DNA of 26,625 nucleotides, taken from assembly GCA_017454585.1 (NCBI GenBank), contig JAFTCU010000324.1, positions 1-26,625 of the forward strand. The letters run 5' to 3'. This DNA comes from Thermoguttaceae bacterium (GTDB lineage Bacteria > Planctomycetota > Planctomycetia > Pirellulales > Thermoguttaceae). Position 1 is the first letter of the stretch. Each line of letters opens with the position of its first letter. Position numbers and translations under genes: made by a program. The notes beneath the pieces were generated by a model. It had not been told where the DNA came from. It did not search any database and saw only the letters and a list, made by a program, of their open reading frames with translations. Positions 14,786 through 22,252 of the stretch are shown one piece after another.

Positions 14786-16081
14786 TCAGACCTTCTTGAC
14801 GAGAATCGAAACATTCTGACCGCCAAAGCCGAAACTGTTCGTCAGGCAGCAATCACACTTGGGAAGCTGACGGCAGACGTTCGGGACGTAATCCAGGTCG
14901 CATTCCGGGTCCGGATTGTGGTAGTTGATCGTCGGCGGAACGATCGAGTCACGCATCGCCAGAAGGCAGTACAACATTTCGCTCGCACCGGCAGCGGCAA
15001 TCATGTGCCCAATCATCGACTTCGTACTGGAAACCGGGATTTTATAAGCGCGTTCACCGAAAACCTGCTTGATGGCCAACGTCTCAACTTTGTCGTTGAC
15101 TTTCGTACTGGTTCCATGTGCGTTGATGTAATCCACATCTTCCAGATTCGCGCCAGCATCGTCCAGAGCCATTTTAATACAAGCGATCGCACCGCGCCCT
15201 TCCGGATGCGTATCGGTAATACGGAAAGCATCGGCAGTAGAACCGTAACCGGCAACTTCACCGTAGATTTTTGCGCCGCGCTTTTTGGCGTGTTCGTACT
15301 CTTCCAGAACAAACATGGCCGAGCCTTCACCCAAAATGAAACCGTGGCGAGTCGCGTCAAACGGGCGGCTCGCAGCTTTCGGGTCGTCGTTATCCGTACT
15401 CAAAGCGGTCAGAAGGTTAAAGCCCATGACCCCCATCGGATGAATCATGCTGTGCGTGCCGCCGGAAAGCATAATGTCCGCATCGCCCCGACGAATGATT
15501 TCCGTTGCTTCTCCCACCGACTGCACCGAGGCTGCACAAGCGGTAAGGCAGTTGCTGTTCGGTCCCTGGGCGTTAAACAACGCGGCAAGGTGCGCAGACG
15601 GCATATTGGGGGACTGCTCAATCTCGGCTTCCGGATTGAAATTTTCAAGTCCTTTACGAATGAACGCGCTCAGTTCAAATTCCTTACCCGCCAGTTCACC
15701 GGAACGAATTCCCGCTACCATCATCTGGGCGAAGTCAAGAAAATCCTGCTGAGCTTCACCGCCTCCAGTGTAAACCCCAAAGCGAAGCGGATCGAAAGAA
15801 ATATCCATGATCCCTGAGTCAGCCACGGCCTTTTTTGCGGCCCCGACAGCGAACTGGGTATTAAGTCCCTGGTTTGCCCAGCGTTTGGGATCCTCGCCAA
15901 CTTCAGAAAGGTCCCAATTCTTCACTTCCGCGGCGATTTTGGTCGGAAAACTCGTAGCGTCGAAACGCGTAATATAGTCCACAGCGGACTCGCCGTTCAG
16001 CAGGCGCTTCCACACAGTATCAGCATCAGACCCCAACGGTGTGACACAACCCAAACCAGTAACAACAACGCGTCTTTTCAT
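14786..16081 (-). CDS. fabF: Beta-ketoacyl-ACP synthase II (KAS II type)
   Basis: This condensing enzyme extends acyl-ACP with malonyl-ACP. The 431 residues match KAS II: MKRRVVVTGLGCVTPLG, catalytic Cys182 in LTACAASVQ, His322 in NAHGTSTKVND and His359 in SSTKSMIGHMIAAAG, and the closing TNSFGFGGQNVSILVKK. All three Cys-His-His residues are present, so it should be active. It is the last gene of the cluster with two dehydratases and an ACP, 45 bp after the divergent dehydratase, with GGAAGG upstream of the ATG. The symbol reflects family; a role in a dedicated rather than housekeeping pathway is possible. Confidence 0.93.
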   Translation of the reverse strand: MKRRVVVTGLGCVTPLGSDADTVWKRLLNGESAVDYITRFDATSFPTKIAAEVKNWDLSEVGEDPKRWANQGLNTQFAVGAAKKAVADSGIMDISFDPLRFGVYTGGGEAQQDFLDFAQMMVAGIRSGELAGKEFELSAFIRKGLENFNPEAEIEQSPNMPSAHLAALFNAQGPNSNCLTACAASVQSVGEATEIIRRGDADIMLSGGTHSMIHPMGVMGFNLLTALSTDNDDPKAASRPFDATRHGFILGEGSAMFVLEEYEHAKKRGAKIYGEVAGYGSTADAFRITDTHPEGRGAIACIKMALDDAGANLEDVDYINAHGTSTKVNDKVETLAIKQVFGERAYKIPVSSTKSMIGHMIAAAGASEMLYCLLAMRDSIVPPTINYHNPDPECDLDYVPNVCRQLPKCDCCLTNSFGFGGQNVSILVKKV

Positions 16082-16126
16082 GACTTCAGCCTTCCGTTTA
16101 CAAAGTCCGTTTTGTAAAAAAATCCA

Positions 16127-16645
16127 TTAAATATTTTTGAAGCACTCAGGAACACTAATTGGCGTTACACCATCAGCCTCTTTGCCAATTTCATAAACAT
16201 GAAAATTGAAAAAGAGATTTTTGTAGTCTTTAACTGAGAAAAGCTCTTTGTCGCCGAACTCGTTATGGTCCAGGTATGCAAACATCATTTCAAACTCAGC
16301 GTGCAACTTGTCCCCAATGTGACTCGTAGCCGTAATGGACGCTCCATTTTCGTTCATGTACTGAACATCTGTGTGGTAGGTAAGAACATCACCCGGCACC
16401 GCTTCACAATAGAAAATGGCTTTAACCAACTTGGCCAAAACGACCTTTTCCTGGCAGTTATTATATTCACAAATCAACAGACCGCCCGTCTGTGCAACGC
16501 CCTCAATGACCAGCGGATGAGGCATCATCGGAAAATGCTCGAAATGATCATGCAAGTGCGGCTCAGCCATTGAGATACACTTGATAGCAGTCGCTCTTTT
16601 GCCGCGCACAAACTCCGTATAGCGGTCAATCCAATACCAACGCAT
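16127..16645 (-). CDS. Divergent 3-hydroxyacyl-ACP dehydratase (FabZ-like hotdog)
   Basis: This 172-residue hotdog-fold protein is related to FabZ/FabA, which dehydrate 3-hydroxyacyl-ACP. The catalytic His34 and Glu48 are kept in HDHFEHFPMMPHPLVIEG. The surrounding sequence departs from the standard HFPGFPVMPGVLMLE: Pro-Gly becomes Glu-His and Pro-Gly-Val becomes Pro-His-Pro. AQTGGLLICEY and VPGDVLTYHTDVQYMNENGAS fit the family. A C-terminal extension of about 30 residues (FFNFHVYEIGKEADG) is unlike the dehydratase at 17254. AAAGG lies upstream of the ATG. It may act on a special chain length or be a non-canonical partner; this is inference. Confidence 0.85.
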   Translation of the reverse strand: MRWYWIDRYTEFVRGKRATAIKCISMAEPHLHDHFEHFPMMPHPLVIEGVAQTGGLLICEYNNCQEKVVLAKLVKAIFYCEAVPGDVLTYHTDVQYMNENGASITATSHIGDKLHAEFEMMFAYLDHNEFGDKELFSVKDYKNLFFNFHVYEIGKEADGVTPISVPECFKNI

Positions 16646-16693
16646 ATTTGAGAAACCTTTGTATCGATTGCAGGATGATTAATTCAACGAAGC

Positions 16694-16730
16694 CCGTGTC
16701 CGGGTAAATCTTCAAAATCGCCGGACACGG
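16694..16730 (-). other. Intercistronic hairpin between acp and the second dehydratase
   Basis: A perfect 10-bp stem (CCGTGTCCGG with CCGGACACGG) with a 17-nt loop and no U-tract. It lies 33 bp downstream of the ACP stop and 49 bp upstream of the next ATG. It is more likely an mRNA-stability or processing element than a terminator. Confidence 0.6.
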
Positions 16731-16762
16731 ACACAACCGCCTAAACGGTTTTCGTCTCACAA

Positions 16763-17146
16763 TCAGCCGAGTTTGGACTGGACGAAGCGGCACATATCGG
16801 CGACCGTCATTTTGCTCGGGAATTCCTGAACGACCGGATTTTTCTCGAACTCGGTCAGATCAATGAACGGAAGACGTTCACGCAGAGCAGCCATTCCTTC
16901 AGCGTTCAGGCGGTTATTCTGCGTAAAGTTTTCGTTTTCAAAAATGTCAGCCGGGAAAAGTTCACCGCGTTCAACTTTGATACCGAACGCTTTTTCAAGG
17001 CGGAACACGATGTCGAGGAAGTCAATGGATTCCGCGCCCAAGTCACCGACGAGAGTCGCGTCTTCAGTGACTTCATCCTCATCAACACTCAGAGCATCAC
17101 ACAGAGTCGCCTGAACTTTTTCAAAAATTTCCGGATCAATGGTCAT
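16763..17146 (-). CDS. Acyl carrier protein with C-terminal extension
   Basis: The protein has 127 residues; classical AcpP has about 78. The first 60 follow AcpP: IFEKVQATLCDALSVDEDEVTEDATLVGDLGAESIDFLDIVFRLEKAFGI. Ser40 in GAESIDFLD is the site for 4'-phosphopantetheine. The second half (LNAEGMAALRERLPFIDLTEFEKNPVVQEF) adds an insert before the final helix (VADMCRFVQSKLG). The protein is strongly acidic, as expected. It lies between the two dehydratases and probably serves this cluster rather than general lipid synthesis. Expression relative to its neighbours may be set by the hairpin at 16694-16730. Confidence 0.92.
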   Translation of the reverse strand: MTIDPEIFEKVQATLCDALSVDEDEVTEDATLVGDLGAESIDFLDIVFRLEKAFGIKVERGELFPADIFENENFTQNNRLNAEGMAALRERLPFIDLTEFEKNPVVQEFPSKMTVADMCRFVQSKLG

Positions 17147-17253
17147 TTTTTCTCTCCAATGGAAGTTACAAAACCCGACAGCAAAATGAATATGCGAAGC
17201 AAATCCACTTCAGCAGTCTTCACAAACAATTAAAAAACATTAAAAGGGAATAC

Positions 17254-17727
17254 TTAGTCGTTAGGCCCGATCAAGGCATAGATTTTTTTCATATCCTCGA
17301 TGACTTCCGCGTCTTTCCACGCCATACTCGGATAATCACGCCCAATACTGTGATGACTAAGTACAAGTCGGGCAGAAAGCGCCTGTGTTTCTCCGAGCCA
17401 ACCTTCTGCCTTGAATTTCGTTTCGCCGTTACCACGGCTTACCATCTGAACCCGAATCTCAAGTGTTTCACCTGGCTGAACAAAATGGTTATACTTGACG
17501 TTACGAGCTTCTTTCAGCGAGATAATACTGTCGGCATAATTATCCGTCAGGCGAATCAGCCACGCGGCAGCTTCCGTCATTGCTTCCAACATCAATACAC
17601 CGGGCATAACCGGGAAACCCGGGAAATGATCAGCGAGATACTCTTCTGAAAGCGTAAGATTCTTAACGGCGGTAAGAGATTCACCAAGTTTGACTTCTTT
17701 AATTTTGTCGAGCAGTAAAAAACGCAT
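17254..17727 (-). CDS. 3-hydroxyacyl-ACP dehydratase (FabZ family)
   Basis: This hotdog-fold dehydratase has 157 residues. It keeps the textbook active site ADHFPGFPVMPGVLMLEAM with His34 and Glu48, and KYNHFVQPGETLEIRVQM later. It dehydrates 3-hydroxyacyl-ACP to the trans-2-enoyl form in the cytoplasm. It is the first gene of the cluster, with GAGAAG upstream of the ATG and a promoter at 17810-17837. Since a second dehydratase lies two genes on, the two are likely to act in one pathway with different substrates. Confidence 0.92.
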   Translation of the reverse strand: MRFLLLDKIKEVKLGESLTAVKNLTLSEEYLADHFPGFPVMPGVLMLEAMTEAAAWLIRLTDNYADSIISLKEARNVKYNHFVQPGETLEIRVQMVSRGNGETKFKAEGWLGETQALSARLVLSHHSIGRDYPSMAWKDAEVIEDMKKIYALIGPND

Positions 17728-17754
17728 TGTTTCTTCTCTATTCTCGCGGTTTAA

Positions 17755-17782
17755 AGGCTTGCTATTTCTGTCAATACAAGCC
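17755..17782 (-). other. Hairpin in the leader of the fab-type cluster
   Basis: AGGCTTG pairs perfectly with CAAGCCT around a 14-nt loop, within the predicted 75-nt leader (start site near 17803). Its function is unknown. Confidence 0.45.
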
Positions 17783-17809
17783 TGACGTTTTTATTACAAT
17801 AAAAAATCC

Positions 17810-17837
17810 AGTATATCTGAATTTTACAAAATTTCAA
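17810..17837 (-). promoter_or_regulatory. Promoter of the dehydratase/ACP/ketosynthase cluster
   Basis: On the minus strand: -35 TTGAAA (17832-17837), 16-bp spacer, -10 TATACT (17810-17815), 83 bp upstream of the first ATG. A second candidate (TTGACA, 17769-17774) lacks a good -10. Confidence 0.5.
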
Positions 17838-17962
17838 GTGTCCCCACCTGAAAAAAATAATATTTTAGTAAATCATCGGTTTTCCGGTACCGATACTTCA
17901 ATTTTTGGCAAATTGGGGTTTATTTTATCTATTTTATCGTCAAAACTTTCAAAAACTTCACC

Positions 17963-17996
17963 AAAATCATAATTTTACAGGTAAATTTATGATTTT
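17963..17996. terminator. Long A/T-rich hairpin at the end of the RicT gene
   Basis: A 16-bp stem with one mismatch and a 2-nt loop (AAAATCATAA... with ...TTATGATTTT) overlaps the stop codon of the gene at 17987 and ends in TTTT on either strand. It is probably a terminator, though weak in G+C. Confidence 0.5.
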
Positions 17997-18877
17997 TTAC
18001 CCTTGTCAGGCAGAATATCTTCCGATTCCTCGTTTTTTTCAGCCTTACGATGTTGCGAATGAGGACGCTTTTCCAAAATTTCAATTTCTGAAACATTCAC
18101 CAGTTTATGGAGATGATCTTCCATTTCCACATAAACCTGCTGGGCCAAAATCTCGTAACCAACTACGTGACCAATGGCATCTTCGTGGCGAATTTTCGTC
18201 CCCAAAGGGGGCAATTTGTCTAAAAGTTCCTCATAAACCGGAAACTCATAACGCAGACAGCATTTCAGCCGACCGCAGCGTCCTGATATCTTCGATGGAT
18301 CAAGCGTCGCTTTTTGGAGCTTGGCCATCTTCATCGAAACGGGGGGCATAATCGTCAGGTACGTATTACAACAACATTCCTTCCCGCAATCGCCGTAATC
18401 CGCCAGCAGCTTCGCTTCATCACGAACCCCTATCTGACGCATCTCAATACGTGTCTGGAATTCCGTAGCCAAGACCTTTACCAGTTCACGAAAATCAATT
18501 CGGCCATCGGCAAGGTAGTAAACGACTATTCGTTCTCCGCCAAAAATATGCTCAATGTCCACCAGGTGCATATTCAGGCCAAGTTTCGCAATACAGCGAA
18601 GGCACGTCTGAAATTCCTCGGCTTCGTGATAATGAATCCGATTGTACTCATTCGCGTCATCGGAAGTCATCTGACGAACAATCGTCCCCCTCACAATATC
18701 TGGAGGGAACTGTTCTTTGTCCTTTTCCGTAACCTGGCACAAAACCTGAGCGATTTCCAGACCACGGTCCGAACGCACGATAACATACTCCTCACGCCGT
18801 AAAATCTGCCGGGTATTATTCCAGGAAAAAATCCCGTGGCAGCGCATGGTTCCAAAGCGAATGAGGTAACTTGGCAT
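17987..18877 (-). CDS. ricT: PSP1-domain protein, RicT/YaaT-like
   Basis: This 296-residue protein of the PSP1 C-terminal family is related to Bacillus RicT (YaaT), part of an iron-sulfur Ric complex that affects RNA maturation by RNase Y. Signature text is complete: GGERIVVYYLADGRIDFRELVK, EMRQIGVRDEAKLLADYGDCG, the cysteine cluster C164/C168-C170, PVSMKMAKLQKATLDPSKISG, then CGRLKCCLRYE with C201, C206 and C207. These cysteines are the expected Fe-S ligands. The N-terminal segment and a charged tail (HSQHRKAEKNEESED) flank the domain. It starts 23 bp after smpB ends, so both are probably one transcript. I saw no ricA or ricF partner in the window. Confidence 0.88.
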   Translation of the reverse strand: MPSYLIRFGTMRCHGIFSWNNTRQILRREEYVIVRSDRGLEIAQVLCQVTEKDKEQFPPDIVRGTIVRQMTSDDANEYNRIHYHEAEEFQTCLRCIAKLGLNMHLVDIEHIFGGERIVVYYLADGRIDFRELVKVLATEFQTRIEMRQIGVRDEAKLLADYGDCGKECCCNTYLTIMPPVSMKMAKLQKATLDPSKISGRCGRLKCCLRYEFPVYEELLDKLPPLGTKIRHEDAIGHVVGYEILAQQVYVEMEDHLHKLVNVSEIEILEKRPHSQHRKAEKNEESEDILPDKGKKS

Positions 18878-18900
18878 AAGTACACGTTTCCCAAAACCGG

Positions 18901-19404
18901 TTACCGCTGAAGGTAACGCATCATATTAAGTTTAATCCGACGGTCGGAATCCGCTTTTTTCAGTGCCTGACGCTTGTCATGCTCGTGCTTGCCCTGGCAA
19001 ATCCCAAGGAGAACTTTGGCGTAATGTTTCCGAAAATAAATCCGCAAAGGTATGAGCGTAAACCCTTTCGCAGCCGTTCGAGTCTCACAACGGTGAATTT
19101 CCGAACGGTGGAGCAGTAACTTACGCGGGCGTTTCGGCTCGTGATTCAGGCGATTGGCTTCCAAATATTCCTGAATATCGCAGCCCAAAAGCCAAATTGC
19201 GCCGTTTTTTATCTTGGCATACGCTTCATTGAGGGAGCAACGGCCTTCACGCAAACTCTTGACTTCACTTCCAACCAACATGATGCCACATTCGATGGTG
19301 TCAAGTATCTCGTAATCATGGCGTGCCTTTCGGTTTTCACACACAACTTTGACATCCGTCTCGGCAGCCTGTTTTTTTGCGTTTTTGGACTTTGATTTAG
19401 CCGT
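18901..19404 (-). CDS. smpB: SsrA-binding protein SmpB, apparent ACG start
   Basis: SmpB carries tmRNA to stalled ribosomes for trans-translation. The core is unmistakable: NRKARHDYEILDTIECGIMLVGSEVKSLREG, IQEYLEANRLNHEPKRPRKLLLH, GFTLIPLRIYFRKHYAKVLLGICQGKHEHDKR. The only standard start is a GTG at 19344 (147 residues), with no ribosome site in front. The frame stays open upstream and encodes AKSKSKNAKKQAAETDVKVV, the Lys-rich lead typical of SmpB. That lead begins at an ACG (19402-19404) exactly 6 nt after AAAGGAG, with a promoter just upstream. I therefore place the start at 19404 (167 residues); an ATG changed by sequencing error is the alternative. Confidence 0.9.
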   Translation of the reverse strand, partial: TAKSKSKNAKKQAAETDVKVVCENRKARHDYEILDTIECGIMLVGSEVKSLREGRCSLNEAYAKIKNGAIWLLGCDIQEYLEANRLNHEPKRPRKLLLHRSEIHRCETRTAAKGFTLIPLRIYFRKHYAKVLLGICQGKHEHDKRQALKKADSDRRIKLNMMRYLQR

Positions 19405-19410
19405 AGTAAA

Positions 19411-19417
19411 CTCCTTT
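19411..19417 (-). promoter_or_regulatory. Strong Shine-Dalgarno site that decides the smpB start
   Basis: AAAGGAG on the minus strand with 6 nt to the ACG at 19404. No ATG, GTG or TTG occurs at a usable distance in any frame, so this site points to the non-standard codon. Confidence 0.7.
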
Positions 19418-19436
19418 AAATTATAATAACAAACCT

Positions 19437-19464
19437 ATTTTAACAAAAATGAGATTTTTTGCAA
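19437..19464 (-). promoter_or_regulatory. smpB promoter
   Basis: On the minus strand: -35 TTGCAA (19459-19464), 16-bp spacer, -10 TAAAAT (19437-19442). The start site is near 19430, giving a leader of about 26 nt that still contains the ribosome site at 19411-19417. Confidence 0.6.
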
Positions 19465-19528
19465 GAGGGATTTCGTGGATTTTGCTCAATTTCTCCGCGG
19501 GTTTTCCATTTTTTTCCATTTCTATTGA

Positions 19529-20410
19529 CTATTTTACGACTTTCCCTCCAAATTCCTCGAAGCGTTTCAGAAATCTCTGGCTTTCAGGTGAATACTGTTC
19601 ACGTGGTTTCATAAGCCGAATCACTTTCCACGATGCAGCGCCAAAACCCACCACTGCGCCGTTTTCACCCAGAGTCACTGTTGCATAAGGAATTTGAAAC
19701 TCGGCCAAATAATCCAGGGCCCCTTCGATTTTTTCAATTTCACCACAAACAGCAGAGTCTGAAATCAATAAAACCGTTCCGTCTTTCGGATAAACGACCG
19801 GGCATTTCTCAAGATACAATTTTCCATTCTGCCGCGCCACGGAATTCGCGAGAGCTTCCGGGAAGACCCCTTTTCTCGTAAAAATCTGGTGAACGACCTG
19901 TGCATCCTGAATAAGAAACGCCACTGGAACATAATCTTCCGCACAAATTTCATACTCAAGCGGGACCTGATTTTGTGAGCACCAAAGCTGCAAAGGACTC
20001 AAAAAATAATCCGTATGGATTTCGTGAAGCGTCTGATTTATCTGGAGCTTGACTTGAGTGAGTTTTTCCCGCACTTCGGCCCCGGCCATCAGCAATGTCT
20101 CGGGTGTTTTCGGAAACAGAAGCGGGAAAAAAGGTTCCAAACGAAATCCCCATTTCAGGGAAAACTGGCTCAGGAAGAATTCGCCTGAGAGCCGGGCGTA
20201 AACTTCATCGTATTTTTCAGGCCGAAGAATTTCCCAATGAATCAATTCTGCATGTGAAACCGTCCAAACATTTCCTCCTGATGAAGCAGGTATCTCTTGC
20301 TTTTTAAGTTCCTCCACGTTCTGCGGCAGGACGCAGATCCTCTGTTCCGCGAGAACATTCCCCGCGAAGCTTAAAACTGCCAAAACCAACAAAAGAAACT
20401 TTCTTTTCAT
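19529..20410 (-). CDS. Exported protein of unknown function
   Basis: The protein has 293 residues and I recognise no family. A signal peptide spans residues 1-21 (MKRKFLLLVLAVLSFAGNVLA, cleavage before EQRI). The mature part is mixed alpha/beta, with EVREKLTQVKLQINQTLHEIHTD as a likely helix and DGTVLLISDSAVCGEIEKIEG followed by YATVTLGENGAVVGFGAASW near the end. It has a few scattered cysteines and no membrane segment after the signal. Its ATG overlaps the stop of the helix-hairpin-helix gene in an ATGA, so the two are translationally coupled and may work in the same compartment. The function is open. Confidence 0.8.
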   Translation of the reverse strand: MKRKFLLLVLAVLSFAGNVLAEQRICVLPQNVEELKKQEIPASSGGNVWTVSHAELIHWEILRPEKYDEVYARLSGEFFLSQFSLKWGFRLEPFFPLLFPKTPETLLMAGAEVREKLTQVKLQINQTLHEIHTDYFLSPLQLWCSQNQVPLEYEICAEDYVPVAFLIQDAQVVHQIFTRKGVFPEALANSVARQNGKLYLEKCPVVYPKDGTVLLISDSAVCGEIEKIEGALDYLAEFQIPYATVTLGENGAVVGFGAASWKVIRLMKPREQYSPESQRFLKRFEEFGGKVVK

Positions 20411-20961
20411 GAATTATTCTCGTTGAGCAATGATTCCTGATTCGCTCTCTGATCCACCAGTACTCCCGAACCTGCAATCGGCGCCAAAAACGGTTCCAGG
20501 GTTTCGCGTTTCTTTTTACCGATCCCTGGAACCCGTTCAATGTCCTTGAGCGACTGAAACGGCCCGTTCGTGTCCCGGTCCGCAACAATTTTCCGGGCCA
20601 TCACCTCACCAATGCCCGGGAGAAGACGCAGTTCATACTCATTGGCTGAGTTAATGTCAACCAGATAACCATGATTCCGAACATCGAACGCGGTCGATTC
20701 ATATACAGGAGCCGCGCCTTTCTCAACAGCAAGGGAATCTGTCTGGGAAAACGAGGAGAATATACAGTATAACAAAAAACAAAGAACGAAACAGGCCACG
20801 CCCCCAACCCCCCAAAGCATAGTGCTTTGATCCGTTTCTGTGGCCGGCATAAATTGCGGATCTTTGGCGAGACGTGATTTCCAGGCGAGAAAAGGAAGTT
20901 TATCCTTTGACTCGCCATTCACGTTAATGGATTTCGCGGGTTTGCGGGGATGATTGGGCAT
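20407..20961 (-). CDS. Membrane-anchored ComEA-like helix-hairpin-helix protein
   Basis: The protein has 184 residues. A polar, basic N-terminus of about 47 residues precedes one membrane helix (MLWGVGGVACFVLCFLLYCIF, 48-68). The periplasmic part ends in a ComEA-type (HhH)2 unit: VDINSANEYELRLLPGIGEVMARKIV (about 101-126) and GPFQSLKDIERVPGIGKKKRETLEPF (133-158), with both LPGIG and VPGIG hairpins intact. ComEA proteins bind double-stranded DNA during uptake, but many single-copy HhH proteins of this type have no proven uptake role. It is coupled to the exported protein downstream. No comEC is in the window. Confidence 0.88.
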   Translation of the reverse strand: MPNHPRKPAKSINVNGESKDKLPFLAWKSRLAKDPQFMPATETDQSTMLWGVGGVACFVLCFLLYCIFSSFSQTDSLAVEKGAAPVYESTAFDVRNHGYLVDINSANEYELRLLPGIGEVMARKIVADRDTNGPFQSLKDIERVPGIGKKKRETLEPFLAPIAGSGVLVDQRANQESLLNENNS

Positions 20962-21039
20962 AAACAGATTCCCACATAAAAAAACATCCGCTGGCGACCT
21001 GTGGTCAAATCCCGGAACATACAGGGCCGCGAGTGTCCC

Positions 21040-22158
21040 TTAATGGATCTTTTTCAAATCGTAGCTCATCATTTCCGAAACGAGCTGCGGGAACATGGTT
21101 TTTGCGTGCCAGCCGAGAACATTCCGCGACTTGGCCGGATTTCCCAGAAGGGTTTCCACTTCAGCCGGACGAAAGAATTCGGGATTCACGGCCACGACTA
21201 CCCGTTCTTCAGAAGGAAAAACATCCTGTTTTCCAGGCTGAAAACCACTCGAAACGCCATCGTGTTTCAGTACCGGGACCCGTGCAATTCCGACTTCATT
21301 CAAACCGGACCCCTCCCAGCGGATCGAAACACCGCAGTGTTCAAACGCCAGCGTAACGAACTCACGAACAGAGTGTTGTTCCCCCGTAGCAATGATAAAA
21401 TCCCCCGGCTCATCGTGCTGAAGGATCTTCCACATCGCCTCGACGAAATCGCGTGCGTGGCCCCAATCACGTTTGGCGCTTAAATTCCCCAGTTCCAAAC
21501 GATCCTGAAGACCGTTCATAATTCTCGCCACCGCAAGGGTAATTTTGCGCGTGACGAAAGTTTCACCGCGGAACGGGGACTCGTGATTGAACAGGATCCC
21601 ATTGCTTGCGAACATTCCATAAGATTCACGATAGTTGACCGTCATCCAATACGCAAACAGCTTGGCCACTCCATACGGCGAACGAGGATGAAAAGGAGTC
21701 GTTTCTGTTTGAGGAATTTCGTGAACCTTTCCAAAAAGCTCCGAGGTGGATGCCTGATAAATGCGCGTTTTTTCCGTAAGTTTCGCCTGACGCACCGCTT
21801 CCAGGATCCGTAGGGTCCCAAGCGCGTCCACATCACAGGTGTAAACCGGCATTTCAAACGACACTTTCACGTGGCTCTGCGCCGCCAGATTGTAAATTTC
21901 GTCCGGCCGAATTTCCTCGACGAGTGTTGTGATATTCAGGGAGTCCGTAGAGTCGCCATAATGCAGGAAAAGCCTGTTTTCCAGCGTCCCGTCATCAGAA
22001 AATTCCAGATTTCCGCAGAGCTCCTGAAGCCGGGCAGTATTGAACTGGGAAGTCCGGCGTATCAGTCCGTGAACCTCGTAGCCTTTCGAAAGAAGCAAGT
22101 GGCTGAGGTACGCGCCATCCTGCCCCGTAATTCCTGTAATAAAAGTTTTTTTCCGCAT
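21040..22158 (-). CDS. gmd: GDP-mannose 4,6-dehydratase
   Basis: This short-chain-dehydrogenase-fold enzyme makes GDP-4-keto-6-deoxymannose from GDP-mannose, the first step to GDP-fucose, rhamnose or perosamine for surface glycans. The 372 residues match family length. The NADP-binding motif is [19 protein letters not shown], followed by [45 protein letters not shown] (catalytic Thr/Glu region), [14 protein letters not shown] (Tyr-x3-Lys) and [17 protein letters not shown]. No fcl or glycosyltransferase is adjacent, so the pathway end product is unknown. The ATG has only a weak ribosome site. Confidence 0.97.
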   Translation of the reverse strand: MRKKTFITGITGQDGAYLSHLLLSKGYEVHGLIRRTSQFNTARLQELCGNLEFSDDGTLENRLFLHYGDSTDSLNITTLVEEIRPDEIYNLAAQSHVKVSFEMPVYTCDVDALGTLRILEAVRQAKLTEKTRIYQASTSELFGKVHEIPQTETTPFHPRSPYGVAKLFAYWMTVNYRESYGMFASNGILFNHESPFRGETFVTRKITLAVARIMNGLQDRLELGNLSAKRDWGHARDFVEAMWKILQHDEPGDFIIATGEQHSVREFVTLAFEHCGVSIRWEGSGLNEVGIARVPVLKHDGVSSGFQPGKQDVFPSEERVVVAVNPEFFRPAEVETLLGNPAKSRNVLGWHAKTMFPQLVSEMMSYDLKKIH

Positions 22159-22252
22159 TTCTGAAGTGGTCAGGTAAGTCTATGCACTGGAGTTTGATAT
22201 TTGCCAACGGCGAACCCGCGAAAAAACACGGATCCGCCCAAAACCACATCAA

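Noticed and set aside
14918..15817. 299-codon open frame on the plus strand
   Set aside because: It is antisense to the fabF-type gene, whose active-site motifs are complete.
19420..19425. TATAAT as the smpB -10 box
   Set aside because: It would start transcription inside the ribosome site; the TTGCAA-16-TAAAAT promoter just upstream fits better.
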